Below are positions 1 to 7,486 of a stretch of 43,923 bases of DNA, in pieces. The stretch covers positions 1 through 43,923 of the forward strand of contig NZ_AULM01000029.1 of NCBI RefSeq assembly GCF_000422285.1. Direction: 5' to 3'. The notes beneath the pieces were generated by a model. The model worked only from the letters and a program-made list of their open reading frames with translations, was not told the origin of the DNA and searched no databases. Each line of letters starts with the position of its first letter. Position 1 is the first letter of the stretch. The position numbers and the translations under genes are program-made. Source of the stretch: Desulfatiglans anilini DSM 4660. Lineage in GTDB: Bacteria; Desulfobacterota; DSM-4660; Desulfatiglandales; Desulfatiglandaceae.

Positions 1-243
1 ATCCTGCACATCATTGAACACAAGCTGCGCCTGTGTGGCGACCATCGTTCATGGCTCACTGTCCGAGATATCCTCTCGACCCACCAACGCCTGACCATCG
101 AGTTCAATGTCAAAGAACAGGATACGGTCCAGCGCAAGCATCTGCGCCTCTGTAGCAGCGCTGAACCCGAACATCAGGAAATCTATCAGCACCTCGGGCT
201 AAAGGAGGTCCCCATGCCGAAAAAAATCGCGACCGTAAAATGA
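1..243 (+). CDS. IS4/IS1634-like transposase, C-terminal end (5' cut by window edge)
   Basis: An open frame enters at base 1 and ends at TGA 241-243, giving 80 residues. It contains EHKLRLCGDHRSW, VRDILSTHQR and, near the end, QEIYQHLGL. From memory, this is the usual ending of IS4/IS1634-type DDE transposases, where a conserved HKLR helix is followed by a strand-rich tail and a '..IYRALGL' segment. The catalytic D, D and E lie upstream, outside the window, so activity cannot be judged. The short Met-initiated reading starting at 214 is only the tail of this frame. The 3' flank (244-315) carries what looks like the element's right end. Family assignment is from motif memory and is moderate; being a transposase tail is more secure. 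Confidence 0.65.
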   Translation: MLHIIEHKLRLCGDHRSWLTVRDILSTHQRLTIEFNVKEQDTVQRKHLRLCSSAEPEHQEIYQHLGLKEVPMPKKIATVK

Positions 244-314
244 GTAGTGACCATAAAATCGACTAACATACTGAAATATCAGCTTTCGGTAAAAAAAATG
301 GCAAACTTGGGCTA
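1..314 (+). mobile_element. right end of an IS element (IS1634-like)
   Basis: This spans the transposase tail plus about 70 bases of AT-rich non-coding flank. It closes with the motif TGGCAAACTTGGGCTA (299-314). A near copy with 14 of 16 bases identical and the same orientation occurs at 25083-25098 without a transposase, which suggests it is a terminal inverted-repeat sequence. The exact boundary and target duplication cannot be set because the left end is outside the window. The element stops about 25 bp short of the tRNA-Val terminator. Confidence 0.5.
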
Positions 315-330
315 ACAGATTTAGACCGAA

Positions 331-364
331 AAAAAGATAGGCCAGGACATGAAGTCTCTGGCCT
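331..364 (-). terminator. Rho-independent terminator of tRNA-Val
   Basis: Read on the minus strand, AGGCCAG and CTGGCCT form a perfect 7-bp stem (364-358 with 345-339) around a 12-base loop. A run of seven Ts follows within a few bases. It lies 19 bp beyond the 3' end of the tRNA gene. Confidence 0.75.
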
Positions 365-382
365 AAGTCTTTGGTTTTGTTC

Positions 383-457
383 TGGTAGGCACGCGGGGAT
401 TTGAACCCCGGACCCCTACCGTGTCAGGGTAGTGCTCTCCCCCTGAGCTACGTGCCT
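383..457 (-). tRNA. tRNA-Val (anticodon GAC)
   Basis: The minus strand folds as a complete tRNA. The acceptor stem is AGGCACG/CGTGCCT, followed by a D-arm with GGGGGAGAG. The anticodon stem CTACC/GGTAG encloses the loop CTGACAC (anticodon GAC). The T-arm is CCGGGGTTCAAATCCCCG-like, then discriminator A. The CCA is encoded (383-385). The GAC anticodon reads valine codon GUC. Confidence 0.95.
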
Positions 458-470
458 GTGGAAAGCTTGT

Positions 471-500
471 TAGATAGCAGGGGCCGGGGGTTCTTGTCAA
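471..500 (-). promoter_or_regulatory. sigma70-type promoter of tRNA-Val
   Basis: On the minus strand TTGACA (500-495) is followed after 18 bp by TATCTA (476-471), which ends 13 bp before the mature tRNA 5' end. The -35 is perfect and the -10 is weak. The position fits a short 5' leader. Confidence 0.55.
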
Positions 501-632
501 GATCAATTCTTGCTTGCGCGCGATTTTGTCTTGCCGACCCAAGGTGCGTTGCGGCACGCGCATCCGCTTCCACCCGCAAACGGGGGGGCATCCCACCATC
601 ACTTGCCGAACGGGATCCGTGTCGGCGGCGGG

Positions 633-1877
633 CTAGAGGATGATCCCTACCAGCGCTCCGGTCATGCAGGTGGCGAGGGTGCCGGCCACGATGGATTTCA
701 GCCCTAGGGCCACGATCTCACTCCGCCTCTCGGGCGCCATGGTCCCCATGCCGCCGATCATGATTCCGAGGGACCCGAAATTGGCGAAGCCGCACATGGC
801 GTAGATCATGATCAGACGACTCCTCATGCTCAGGGCGCCCTCGGGCAGATTGGACAGATCGATGTAGGCCAGGAGTTCGTTCAGGACCGTCTTGGTGCCC
901 ATCAGGGCGCCCGCGATGTGCGCTTCGGCCCACGGAACGCCCATGAGCCAGGTGACCGGGGCCATGACCCAGCCGAGGATGCGCTGGAACGTCAAGGCGC
1001 TGCCGTGGATGTCGGGCCCGATCGCCAGAATCAGATTGACGAGCTTGACCAGGGCGACCAGAACGACCAGCATCGCGATGATGCCGATGAGGAGCTTCGC
1101 CCCCTCGAGCGCCCCCTTGGTAATGGCGTCCATGGAGCTGTCCGCCATGCGCGGGATGGCGATGTCGCCGGAGGACGGCTCGCCCTCCTCCGGGACCATC
1201 ACCTTGGCGACCGTAATGGCCGCCGGAACGCTGATCAGGGAGGCCGTCAGAAGGTGCCCCATGATGTCCGGCACCACCCGGCTGAGGATGCCGGCGTAAA
1301 GGACCATCACCGTACCCGCGATGGTCGCCATCCCCGAGGTCATGATCGTGAAGAGCTCGCTTCTCGAGACCTTTGCCATATAGGGCCTCACGATCAGCGG
1401 GGATTCGACCATCCCGACAAAGACATTGACCGCGCTCCCAAGGCCTTCGACCCCGCCGATCCGCATCAGCCGCACCAGCACCCAGGAGAAGGACCGGACC
1501 ACAGCCGGAATGATCCTCCAGTAAAAGAGGAGAGAAGACAGGGCCCCTATGACCAGAACAAGCGGGAGGCCCCTGAAGGCAAAGACGTAGCTCAACCCGG
1601 GTGCCTTCTCGTCGAAAGGCAGCTCGGCCCCGCCCAGGTAACCGAAGACGAATCCGGTTCCTGCGCGGGTCGCCTCCTCGATGAAGCCGACGACGGTGTT
1701 CAGTGAAAAAAAGAGGCCACGGCTGCCCGGCAGCCTCAAAAAGAGGACGGCCAAAAGGACCTGCAGCGCAAGGCCGGTGCAGACAATGCGCAGCCTCACC
1801 CCCCGCCGGTTCTCCGAGAAAAACCAGGCGGCCGCAACCAGCGTCAACAAACCGAGCAGACTCTGCAGGTGCTCCAT
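633..1877 (-). CDS. concentrative nucleoside transporter (CNT/NupC family)
   Basis: This is an integral membrane protein of about 414 residues, the usual CNT length, with many hydrophobic helices. CNT proteins import nucleosides with Na+ or H+. The family core is visible: GMVESPLIVRPY followed by SRSELFTIMTSGMATIAG around residues 155-190, then TVLNELLAY and CGFANFGSLGIMIGG in the C-terminal half, with MAPERR near the end. Unusually, the family's GQTE nucleobase-contact motif reads GMVE here, and the later ANFSS motif reads ANFGS. The substrate may therefore differ from a standard nucleoside. The ATG at 1877 gives the typical MExLxSLLG start; an in-frame TTG at 1886 has a better-placed AGGGG and is an alternative. 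It follows pgsA by about 35 bp and is the last gene of the minus-strand run. Confidence 0.85.
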   Translation of the reverse strand: MEHLQSLLGLLTLVAAAWFFSENRRGVRLRIVCTGLALQVLLAVLFLRLPGSRGLFFSLNTVVGFIEEATRAGTGFVFGYLGGAELPFDEKAPGLSYVFAFRGLPLVLVIGALSSLLFYWRIIPAVVRSFSWVLVRLMRIGGVEGLGSAVNVFVGMVESPLIVRPYMAKVSRSELFTIMTSGMATIAGTVMVLYAGILSRVVPDIMGHLLTASLISVPAAITVAKVMVPEEGEPSSGDIAIPRMADSSMDAITKGALEGAKLLIGIIAMLVVLVALVKLVNLILAIGPDIHGSALTFQRILGWVMAPVTWLMGVPWAEAHIAGALMGTKTVLNELLAYIDLSNLPEGALSMRSRLIMIYAMCGFANFGSLGIMIGGMGTMAPERRSEIVALGLKSIVAGTLATCMTGALVGIIL

Positions 1878-1912
1878 AATGCGCAAACGCCCGGCCCCTG
1901 CCAGGGGGACGC

Positions 1913-2458
1913 TCAGAGGCGCGGCGTTTCCTCCTCGCTCATTTTTCTAAACCAGTAACGCATGTAATGGAGACCGGAGACGACGGTCAACGCCCCCGTC
2001 ACCCAGAACACCGGCTCACCGACCAACCCCCGCAGGTGGAGTTTCTCATCGGACAGCACCACGAATATGCTGAGGAGCTGAAAAAAGGTCGTGATCTTGC
2101 TGACCACGGACGGGCACATGACCACTTCATGCCGGGTGATGAAGAGGATGAGGACCCCCAGGAGGATCAGCACATCCCGGCTGATGGCAACCACCGTGAG
2201 CCACACGGGGATGAAGCCGCGGGCCGCCAGGACGATGAAGGCAGCCACCAGCAGGATCTTGTCGGCAAGGGGATCGAGGAAGGCGCCGATCTGGCTTTTT
2301 TGATTGAAGGCGCGCGCGATGAAGCCGTCGACCCCATCGCTCACCCCGGCGATGACAAAGACGATCAGGGCGGCGGTCAACCGGTCATCCAGGAGGTAAA
2401 TGACGAAGATCGGCACCAGGATGACCCGCAGGCTGGTGATCAGATTCGGGACCGTCAT
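1913..2458 (-). CDS. pgsA: CDP-diacylglycerol--glycerol-3-phosphate 3-phosphatidyltransferase (CDP-alcohol phosphatidyltransferase)
   Basis: This membrane enzyme of about 181 residues makes phosphatidylglycerophosphate from CDP-diacylglycerol and glycerol-3-phosphate, the committed step to phosphatidylglycerol and cardiolipin. The CDP-alcohol phosphatidyltransferase signature is complete: SDGVDGFIARAF followed by GAFLDPLADK (D-G-x2-A-R-x8-G-x3-D-x3-D) at about residues 40-65. Several hydrophobic helices flank it. The ATG at 2458 gives the characteristic MTVPNLITSLR start. An in-frame TTG at 2467 would overlap the upstream stop and is less likely. The start lies 5 bp after the stop of the FlgT-like gene, so the two are probably co-transcribed. 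Another CDP-alcohol acceptor (such as inositol phosphate) cannot be excluded, but the length and N-terminus favour PgsA. Confidence 0.85.
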   Translation of the reverse strand: MTVPNLITSLRVILVPIFVIYLLDDRLTAALIVFVIAGVSDGVDGFIARAFNQKSQIGAFLDPLADKILLVAAFIVLAARGFIPVWLTVVAISRDVLILLGVLILFITRHEVVMCPSVVSKITTFFQLLSIFVVLSDEKLHLRGLVGEPVFWVTGALTVVSGLHYMRYWFRKMSEEETPRL

Positions 2459-2463
2459 ATCGC

Positions 2464-3624
2464 TCAATAACCCGAAGGTGAAACGGAAAAGATCAGCGCA
2501 CCGTCAGGACCTGTTTCCCCCCTCATCGCGAAGGGGCGGTTCGGGCTCTGATCGACGACCGTGAGCAGCTGCGCCGCGTCGCCCCTGAAGAGGACCTCGT
2601 AGCCGACCCCATCGCGCCCGGCGCGGCTGGGTTTGACCGACTGCACGCCGGGGACGCCGCTTGCAAGAAAGCTCTGGAACCGGTTTACTTCCTCATAGGA
2701 TCGGAAGCCTTTCAAAAACACCTCGAGCGTCCTCACTTCACCCGAAGCACGGTCCGGGGCCGCTGAACGCCCCTGCTGAAGCTCGGCGGCCGCCTTCCGG
2801 ACCGCCCTGTCCAATGCGGCCAGATCGGACTCTTCCACACTCCCGCCACCCCCCGGACTCTCGACGACGCGGCTTTGAGCCAACACCTTCCGAGCGCGCA
2901 CATCATAGACCTTCAGGTCGAGGGAAACCTTCCCCTCGCTTTGAACCTCGCTTCGGCCCGAGAGCACCCATTCCACCCCATACAACCCACCCCAGCGGTA
3001 GATGTCCTCGCCCCGCAGGTCCAGAGCCCGCATCGACGCGGCGATGTCTTTGCCCGGGAAGGCGGTCACCCGGTTCACCGGCTCGTAACCCAGATCCTGG
3101 AACGTCTGATGCAGAAGGATCTCGGTCGTGTCGAGCGCCGGCTGCGCCATGGGGTCTTTCCACCAGCAGGCCGGTTCGCCGTCCCGCTTCTCGGACACCA
3201 TGAACAGGATCTTGATCGGGGCGTTCGCTTCTTGGAGGAGGCCCGCTTTCTGAAGCTCCTTCTCGAGCATGGCGTCGTTCACCCGCAGCCTGACGAGCAC
3301 AAAGAGGCTCCCTTCCGATGCGACCTCCTGCAGGATGGCATACTCCTGGACAAGTTCCGCCGATCTCGGGAGCACGTCCTTGACAACCCTTTCAAGCCCG
3401 GACGCAAGCTGCGCGCTCTCCACGCGGTCAGCCACAGCCGCCTCGATCCCCTTCGCGAGGGCGGCGGCGATCGCCCCCTGCCTGGCTGCCGCCTGATTCC
3501 CCGCCTTTATGGACGAACTGCCGATCACGTACCGGTCCGGCGGCTCCTTCATCTGCGCGAAGGCGGCTCCTGTCAACGCGGTCCAGAGGATCGCCAGCAG
3601 CGCTGCTCCCTTTATATACTTCAT
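2464..3624 (-). CDS. exported protein with FlgT-like N-terminal region, function unknown
   Basis: The product is a 386-residue protein with a clear signal peptide (MKYIKGAALLAILWTALTG then AFAQ), so it is periplasmic or outer-membrane associated. Residues about 30-125 (GSSSIKAGNQAAARQGAIAAALAKGIE onward) resemble the 'A/G-R-x-x-A-I-x-x-A-L' start of FlgT/LPP20-like periplasmic domains. A second alpha/beta region (PIKILFMVSE, then TTEILLHQTFQDLGY) resembles the FlgT middle domain, and a SPOR-like or TolB-like tail may follow. No flagellar gene is nearby, so a flagellar role is not supported. The ATG at 3624 has AGGGGAGG seven bases upstream. Gene order miaA, this gene, pgsA on one strand suggests an operon. 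Domain naming is from memory and is tentative. Confidence 0.6.
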   Translation of the reverse strand: MKYIKGAALLAILWTALTGAAFAQMKEPPDRYVIGSSSIKAGNQAAARQGAIAAALAKGIEAAVADRVESAQLASGLERVVKDVLPRSAELVQEYAILQEVASEGSLFVLVRLRVNDAMLEKELQKAGLLQEANAPIKILFMVSEKRDGEPACWWKDPMAQPALDTTEILLHQTFQDLGYEPVNRVTAFPGKDIAASMRALDLRGEDIYRWGGLYGVEWVLSGRSEVQSEGKVSLDLKVYDVRARKVLAQSRVVESPGGGGSVEESDLAALDRAVRKAAAELQQGRSAAPDRASGEVRTLEVFLKGFRSYEEVNRFQSFLASGVPGVQSVKPSRAGRDGVGYEVLFRGDAAQLLTVVDQSPNRPFAMRGETGPDGALIFSVSPSGY

Positions 3625-3747
3625 CAACCCTCCCCTTGCTGAAACGATATCGTGCCTCGGCTGCAGAAAGACTCAGGGTGAAAACCCGGCCGCCTGCAGC
3701 TTCTGAACCTCAATGCCCGCCAGATGCAAAGGACCGGCCATCTTCAA

Positions 3748-4716
3748 TCAGCCAGCCCTCGCGCCGCTCGAATCTCTTAGCGCACCGTCGTCTGTTTCGA
3801 GGTGCCTCCGGATCACGGCGAGCACTCTGTCCACCGCCTCGGGCGCCATCCAATGCATCTCCGGATCCGCCTTGAACCAGGTCAACTGCCGCTTCGCATA
3901 CCTCCGGGTGTCCCGCTGGAGCAGCGCCGCCGTTTCATCCATAGACCACCGGCCTTGTAAAAAACCCACGGCATGGCGATACCCGATCGCCTGCATCGGC
4001 TTCAGGTCCGGGGAGAACCCGCTGCGGAGGAGACCCTCGGTCTCTTCGACCAGGCCCAAGCGCATCATGTGGAGGCTGCGCACATCGATCTTCTCATAAA
4101 GCTTCGATCTTGGAACGTCCAGACCAATCTTCAGGGCGCTCAGCGTCCTGTCGCCGAACCCGTGGGCACGGACCAGGGCGGAGGCCTTCCGCCGGGTCAG
4201 GGCCAGAATCTCCAGGGCCCGTGTGATCCGCAGCCCGTCGTGCGGGTGGATCTTCGCGGCAGCCTCGGGATCCAGTCGTTCGAGCCTCGCATAGAGGCGC
4301 TCGAGGCCGCCATCCTTCCATTCCGCGATCAGGGCATTCCTCACGGCCGGATCGGACGGCGGCACGGGCATCAGACCCCCGAGGAGGCTCCGGATATAGA
4401 GCCCTGTTCCGCCCACGACCAGGCAGACCCTGCCGCGGCGGACGATGTCATGGACGGCTGGAAGCGCCAGGGAGCGGAAGATCGCCGCGTTGAACGGCTG
4501 GTCGGGGTCCACGACGTCGAGCAGGTGATGAGGAACCCCGGCCCTCTCGGAAAGCGAAGGCTTCGCCGTACCGATATCCATCCCGCGGTAAACCTGCATG
4601 GAATCGGCGTTCACCACCTCAGCGTCGAGGCGCTGCGCCAGTTCGACCGCCAACGCGGTCTTGCCGCCGGCCGTCGGTCCGGCGATCACGATGACCTTGG
4701 ACCGTTCCCGATGCAT
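3748..4716 (-). CDS. miaA: tRNA dimethylallyltransferase
   Basis: MiaA transfers a dimethylallyl group to N6 of A37 in tRNAs reading UNN codons. The protein is 322 residues, normal for the family. Visible motifs are the P-loop GPTAGGKTALAVELA (about residue 13), NADSMQVYRGMDIGTAKPS (substrate-binding DSMQVYR), HHLLDVVDP, and VVGGTGLYIRSLLGG at about residue 100. The C-terminal half has AIGYRHAVGFLQG and RRYAKRQLTWF, as expected. AAGGGAG lies four bases before the ATG. It sits about 90 bp downstream of mutL; the mutL-miaA pairing is widespread in bacteria and supports both calls. Confidence 0.97.
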   Translation of the reverse strand: MHRERSKVIVIAGPTAGGKTALAVELAQRLDAEVVNADSMQVYRGMDIGTAKPSLSERAGVPHHLLDVVDPDQPFNAAIFRSLALPAVHDIVRRGRVCLVVGGTGLYIRSLLGGLMPVPPSDPAVRNALIAEWKDGGLERLYARLERLDPEAAAKIHPHDGLRITRALEILALTRRKASALVRAHGFGDRTLSALKIGLDVPRSKLYEKIDVRSLHMMRLGLVEETEGLLRSGFSPDLKPMQAIGYRHAVGFLQGRWSMDETAALLQRDTRRYAKRQLTWFKADPEMHWMAPEAVDRVLAVIRRHLETDDGALRDSSGARAG

Positions 4717-4808
4717 TGTCTCCCTTCAGGCCGTCATTGCGGCATGTATAAACGATGCCCTGAGACCCGAGCTCTTCGGCCTCCATCGAGGAAACGCTCG
4801 AGACACGC

Positions 4809-6560
4809 CTACACCGTGCGTTTGAACATCCTCTCGAGCTCGGTGTAGCGGATCTGCCGGAAGACCGGCCTCCCGTGGGGGCAGTGATCGGGCACATCGA
4901 GGCCCTTCAACTGCTCGAGCAGCCGCTCCATCTCCTCGCGCACGAGCCTGTCCCCGGCCCGGATGGCACCGTGGCAGGCCATTGTGATCAGCATCCGATC
5001 GAGAAGATCCTCACCCCTCAAGGTGCGGCCCTCCTCGGCGAGGGCCAGGAGATCCGCCAGGAGCTTTCGCCAGTCCCGGTCCTTCAAGACGGCGGGCACC
5101 GCCCTCACGAGGAACGTGTTGCCCCCGAAATGATCGAGTTCGATGCCGACCCGCAGGAGCTGTTCCCGCTGCTCGAGCGCCGTGCGCGCCTCCCGCGCAC
5201 CCAGCTCGATCTCCAGGGGGAAGAGATGGGCCTGGGTGGCCAGGCGTCCGTCCCGGACCTGCTCTTTGAGGGCCTCGTAGACCACCCGTTCGTGTGCGGC
5301 ATGCTGGTCCACCATGAGCAGGCCCTCGGCCGCCTCGCAAAGGATGTAGCTTCGCCCCAGCTGGCCGATCACGGAAAGGGGTCGAGCCTCTCCGCCAGGC
5401 GCCTCCGGCTCCTCCTCCGGGATGAAACGCCACGGCGGCGGATCCGATGGATCCGAGGCCATCGGACCGTAGGTGCGTTCAGGCTCCGCGGCACGGAACC
5501 GGAGCGACTGTTCGACAGGCGGGGGGGCTGCGTCCATCCGAGGCGGCGGGGCTCCTGCAAAAGCCGCCGTCAACGGGGCACCGAAAGACCTCTGAACCGT
5601 CTCGAAGACCGCCCGAAAGACCGCCTGGGCATTGCGGAAGCGGACCTCCTGCTTCGTCGGGTGTACGTTGACATCGACCTCTTCGGGGTCCATCTCGACA
5701 AAGACCAGAGCCTGGGGGTACTGGCCCCGCATCAGCCGCTGGCCGTAGGCGTCCATCACCGCACGGTGGATCAGCCGGTCCCGGATGTATCGGCGGTTCA
5801 CATAGATCAGAAGACGGTCCGGCCGCTTTCGGCTAAACTCTCCGGGCGCCGTGAAGACGCGGACCCTGAAGCCGCCCCATTCACTCTTGAGATCCGCCAT
5901 CGCTTCAGCGACGTCGCGCCCAACCAGAGCCGAAAAGCGGATCACGGGCTTGTCCGAAGCAGGGAGGCTCAGCAGCTCCCGGCCGTCCTCCTCCAGTTCG
6001 AAGGCGATCTCGGGGAAAGGCATGGCCATCTGCGTCACCGTGTCGACGACGTAGCGGCCTTCGGTGCGGTCCGCCCGAAGGAACTTCCGGCGGGCCGGCA
6101 GATTGAAAAACAGATCACGCACCTCGACTGTCGTCCCCGGCGGGGCGCCTGCCTCGATGATGGTGCACCTCCCCCCGCCCTCCATCTCGAGCCGGAAGGC
6201 GGCGATCTCATGATGAGGCCGGGAGGTGATAGAAAAGCGGGAGACGGAGGCGATGCTCGGCAGCGCCTCCCCGCGGAACCCCAGGGTGCGGATGGCGGAG
6301 AGGTCCTCTGCGCTCCGGATCTTGCTGGTCGCGTGGCGTTCGACGCACAGGGCCAGATCCTCGCGGCTCATGCCCACCCCACGGTCCGCCACCCGGATCG
6401 AGGTCCGGCCCCCCTTGCCGATCTCCACCGAGACCCGGTCGGTCCCTGCATCGATCGCGTTGTCGATCAGTTCCCTCACGACCGAGGCGGGGCGGTCGAT
6501 TACCTCGCCGGCCGCGATCTGACTCGCCAGCCGTTGGGGCAAAACATGGATGACGTTCAT
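4809..6560 (-). CDS. mutL: DNA mismatch repair protein MutL (with endonuclease motif)
   Basis: MutL couples MutS mismatch recognition to strand incision. The GHKL ATPase N-terminus is complete: LPQRLASQIAAGEVIDRPASVVRELIDNAIDAG carries the catalytic Glu and the Mg-binding Asn, followed by DRGVGM, HATSK and TLGFRGEAL. The middle contains VDVNVHPTKQEVRF. The C-terminal dimerisation domain has DQHAAHERVVYE, the metal-dependent nicking motif DQHA(x)2E(x)4E, plus ACHGAIRAGD and CPHGRP. This is therefore an endonuclease-competent MutL, expected where no MutH acts. Its length of 583 residues is normal. It starts at ATG 6560 inside an ATGA overlap with the preceding PLC-like gene, so translation is probably coupled, and miaA follows it. 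Confidence 0.97.
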   Translation of the reverse strand: MNVIHVLPQRLASQIAAGEVIDRPASVVRELIDNAIDAGTDRVSVEIGKGGRTSIRVADRGVGMSREDLALCVERHATSKIRSAEDLSAIRTLGFRGEALPSIASVSRFSITSRPHHEIAAFRLEMEGGGRCTIIEAGAPPGTTVEVRDLFFNLPARRKFLRADRTEGRYVVDTVTQMAMPFPEIAFELEEDGRELLSLPASDKPVIRFSALVGRDVAEAMADLKSEWGGFRVRVFTAPGEFSRKRPDRLLIYVNRRYIRDRLIHRAVMDAYGQRLMRGQYPQALVFVEMDPEEVDVNVHPTKQEVRFRNAQAVFRAVFETVQRSFGAPLTAAFAGAPPPRMDAAPPPVEQSLRFRAAEPERTYGPMASDPSDPPPWRFIPEEEPEAPGGEARPLSVIGQLGRSYILCEAAEGLLMVDQHAAHERVVYEALKEQVRDGRLATQAHLFPLEIELGAREARTALEQREQLLRVGIELDHFGGNTFLVRAVPAVLKDRDWRKLLADLLALAEEGRTLRGEDLLDRMLITMACHGAIRAGDRLVREEMERLLEQLKGLDVPDHCPHGRPVFRQIRYTELERMFKRTV

Positions 6561-7432
6561 AGCTTCAGCAGATCAGGATCGATCACAAACGGCGCCGGCC
6601 GCTTGGCACTGCTCCGCAGATGCCGCGAAAACCACTTGCGGCAGGCCGTCTCGATCGGCACCTTGCCCATCGGGTCGAAGCGAAGGCAGGAGCTCTCATC
6701 GGGGCGCGTGAGGACATCCTGCACCAGTCGGCAGGAAAGATCGAGCGTCAACGCCAGATACTGCTCGAAGAGCGGCCAGCGCGGCGCGCGCATCCCCCAG
6801 ATCGCTTCGCGGTTGGCATTCACGAAACCGGTGAACTTGACCGACTGGGTGTAGAGGAGCTTGCTGGCGCTCATCCGGCCCCGGCTCTTCCCGCCGATGA
6901 ACCCGAGGATGGCGTCGCAGTTTTGGTGGTCCATCTTGAGAACCCGGTTGGCCAGCTGCGTATAATCGGTCCCGATCCAGTAATCGGCCTTGAGCTCCCA
7001 GTACAGATGGCCCATCCGGTTTCCGGGCGGGAAGAGGCTGAGCATCTTGGGAATGAAGATATGATGCGCCGCGACATCCGCCGCGAGGTGGGACAGAAAC
7101 CCATAGGCATAGGAGCGTTCTTGATCGTCGCGGGCCTCCGCGAGAAACTGGAACCCGCCCTCCCAGTGGTGCGGATGATCGTCGGCCTTCTTCTTCCCCT
7201 TGCCGATGAAAAAATCGGCCGCCATGCAGCCGTAAAGGTATTCGAAGGGATAGGCGGTCACCGCCCCGGCGATGGCCGGCAGGATCTCCTTCAGATGCCC
7301 CATCAAATGGAGGGCAGTGAGGGTGTGGACCCCCGGCCCCCACGCCAAGGCCCAATCGGCCTGCAGCCATTGAATGAAGGTACCCAGTCCGACAAAACAC
7401 AGAACCTTCAGAAAAAACCGTTTTCGCCCCAA
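6557..7432 (-). CDS. zinc-dependent phospholipase C-like protein
   Basis: The protein has 291 residues and a hydrophobic N-terminus (VLCFVGLGTFIQWLQADWALA) that is a signal peptide or anchor. The mature start is WGPGVHT. In the Zn-dependent phospholipase C fold, an N-terminal Trp and spaced His/Asp residues bind three zinc ions. Candidate ligands seen here are the W-G-P-G-x-H start, AADFFIG with DDHPHHWEGG at about residues 70-90, and GFLSHLAADVAAHHIF at about 110-125. This matches the 'zinc dependent phospholipase C family' found in many Desulfobacterota and Firmicutes; the actual substrate is unknown. The best start is TTG at 7432 with AAAGGAGT upstream, at somewhat long spacing. The gene ends in a 4-bp overlap with mutL, an odd partner for an exported lipase-like protein. 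Confidence 0.75.
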   Translation of the reverse strand: MGRKRFFLKVLCFVGLGTFIQWLQADWALAWGPGVHTLTALHLMGHLKEILPAIAGAVTAYPFEYLYGCMAADFFIGKGKKKADDHPHHWEGGFQFLAEARDDQERSYAYGFLSHLAADVAAHHIFIPKMLSLFPPGNRMGHLYWELKADYWIGTDYTQLANRVLKMDHQNCDAILGFIGGKSRGRMSASKLLYTQSVKFTGFVNANREAIWGMRAPRWPLFEQYLALTLDLSCRLVQDVLTRPDESSCLRFDPMGKVPIETACRKWFSRHLRSSAKRPAPFVIDPDLLKL

Positions 7433-7486
7433 AGTCGCTTTGCACTCCTTTATGATGGCTTCGCCGCCGAAAAGGCGGCCAACGGA

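Noticed and set aside
2464-3624. Flagellar assembly role of the FlgT-like protein
   Set aside because: No flagellar gene is present in the window and the domain likeness is weak; left as an exported protein of unknown function.
4875-6854. A 659-codon plus-strand frame opposite mutL
   Set aside because: Antisense to an unmistakable mutL; composition and lack of motifs mark it as a shadow.
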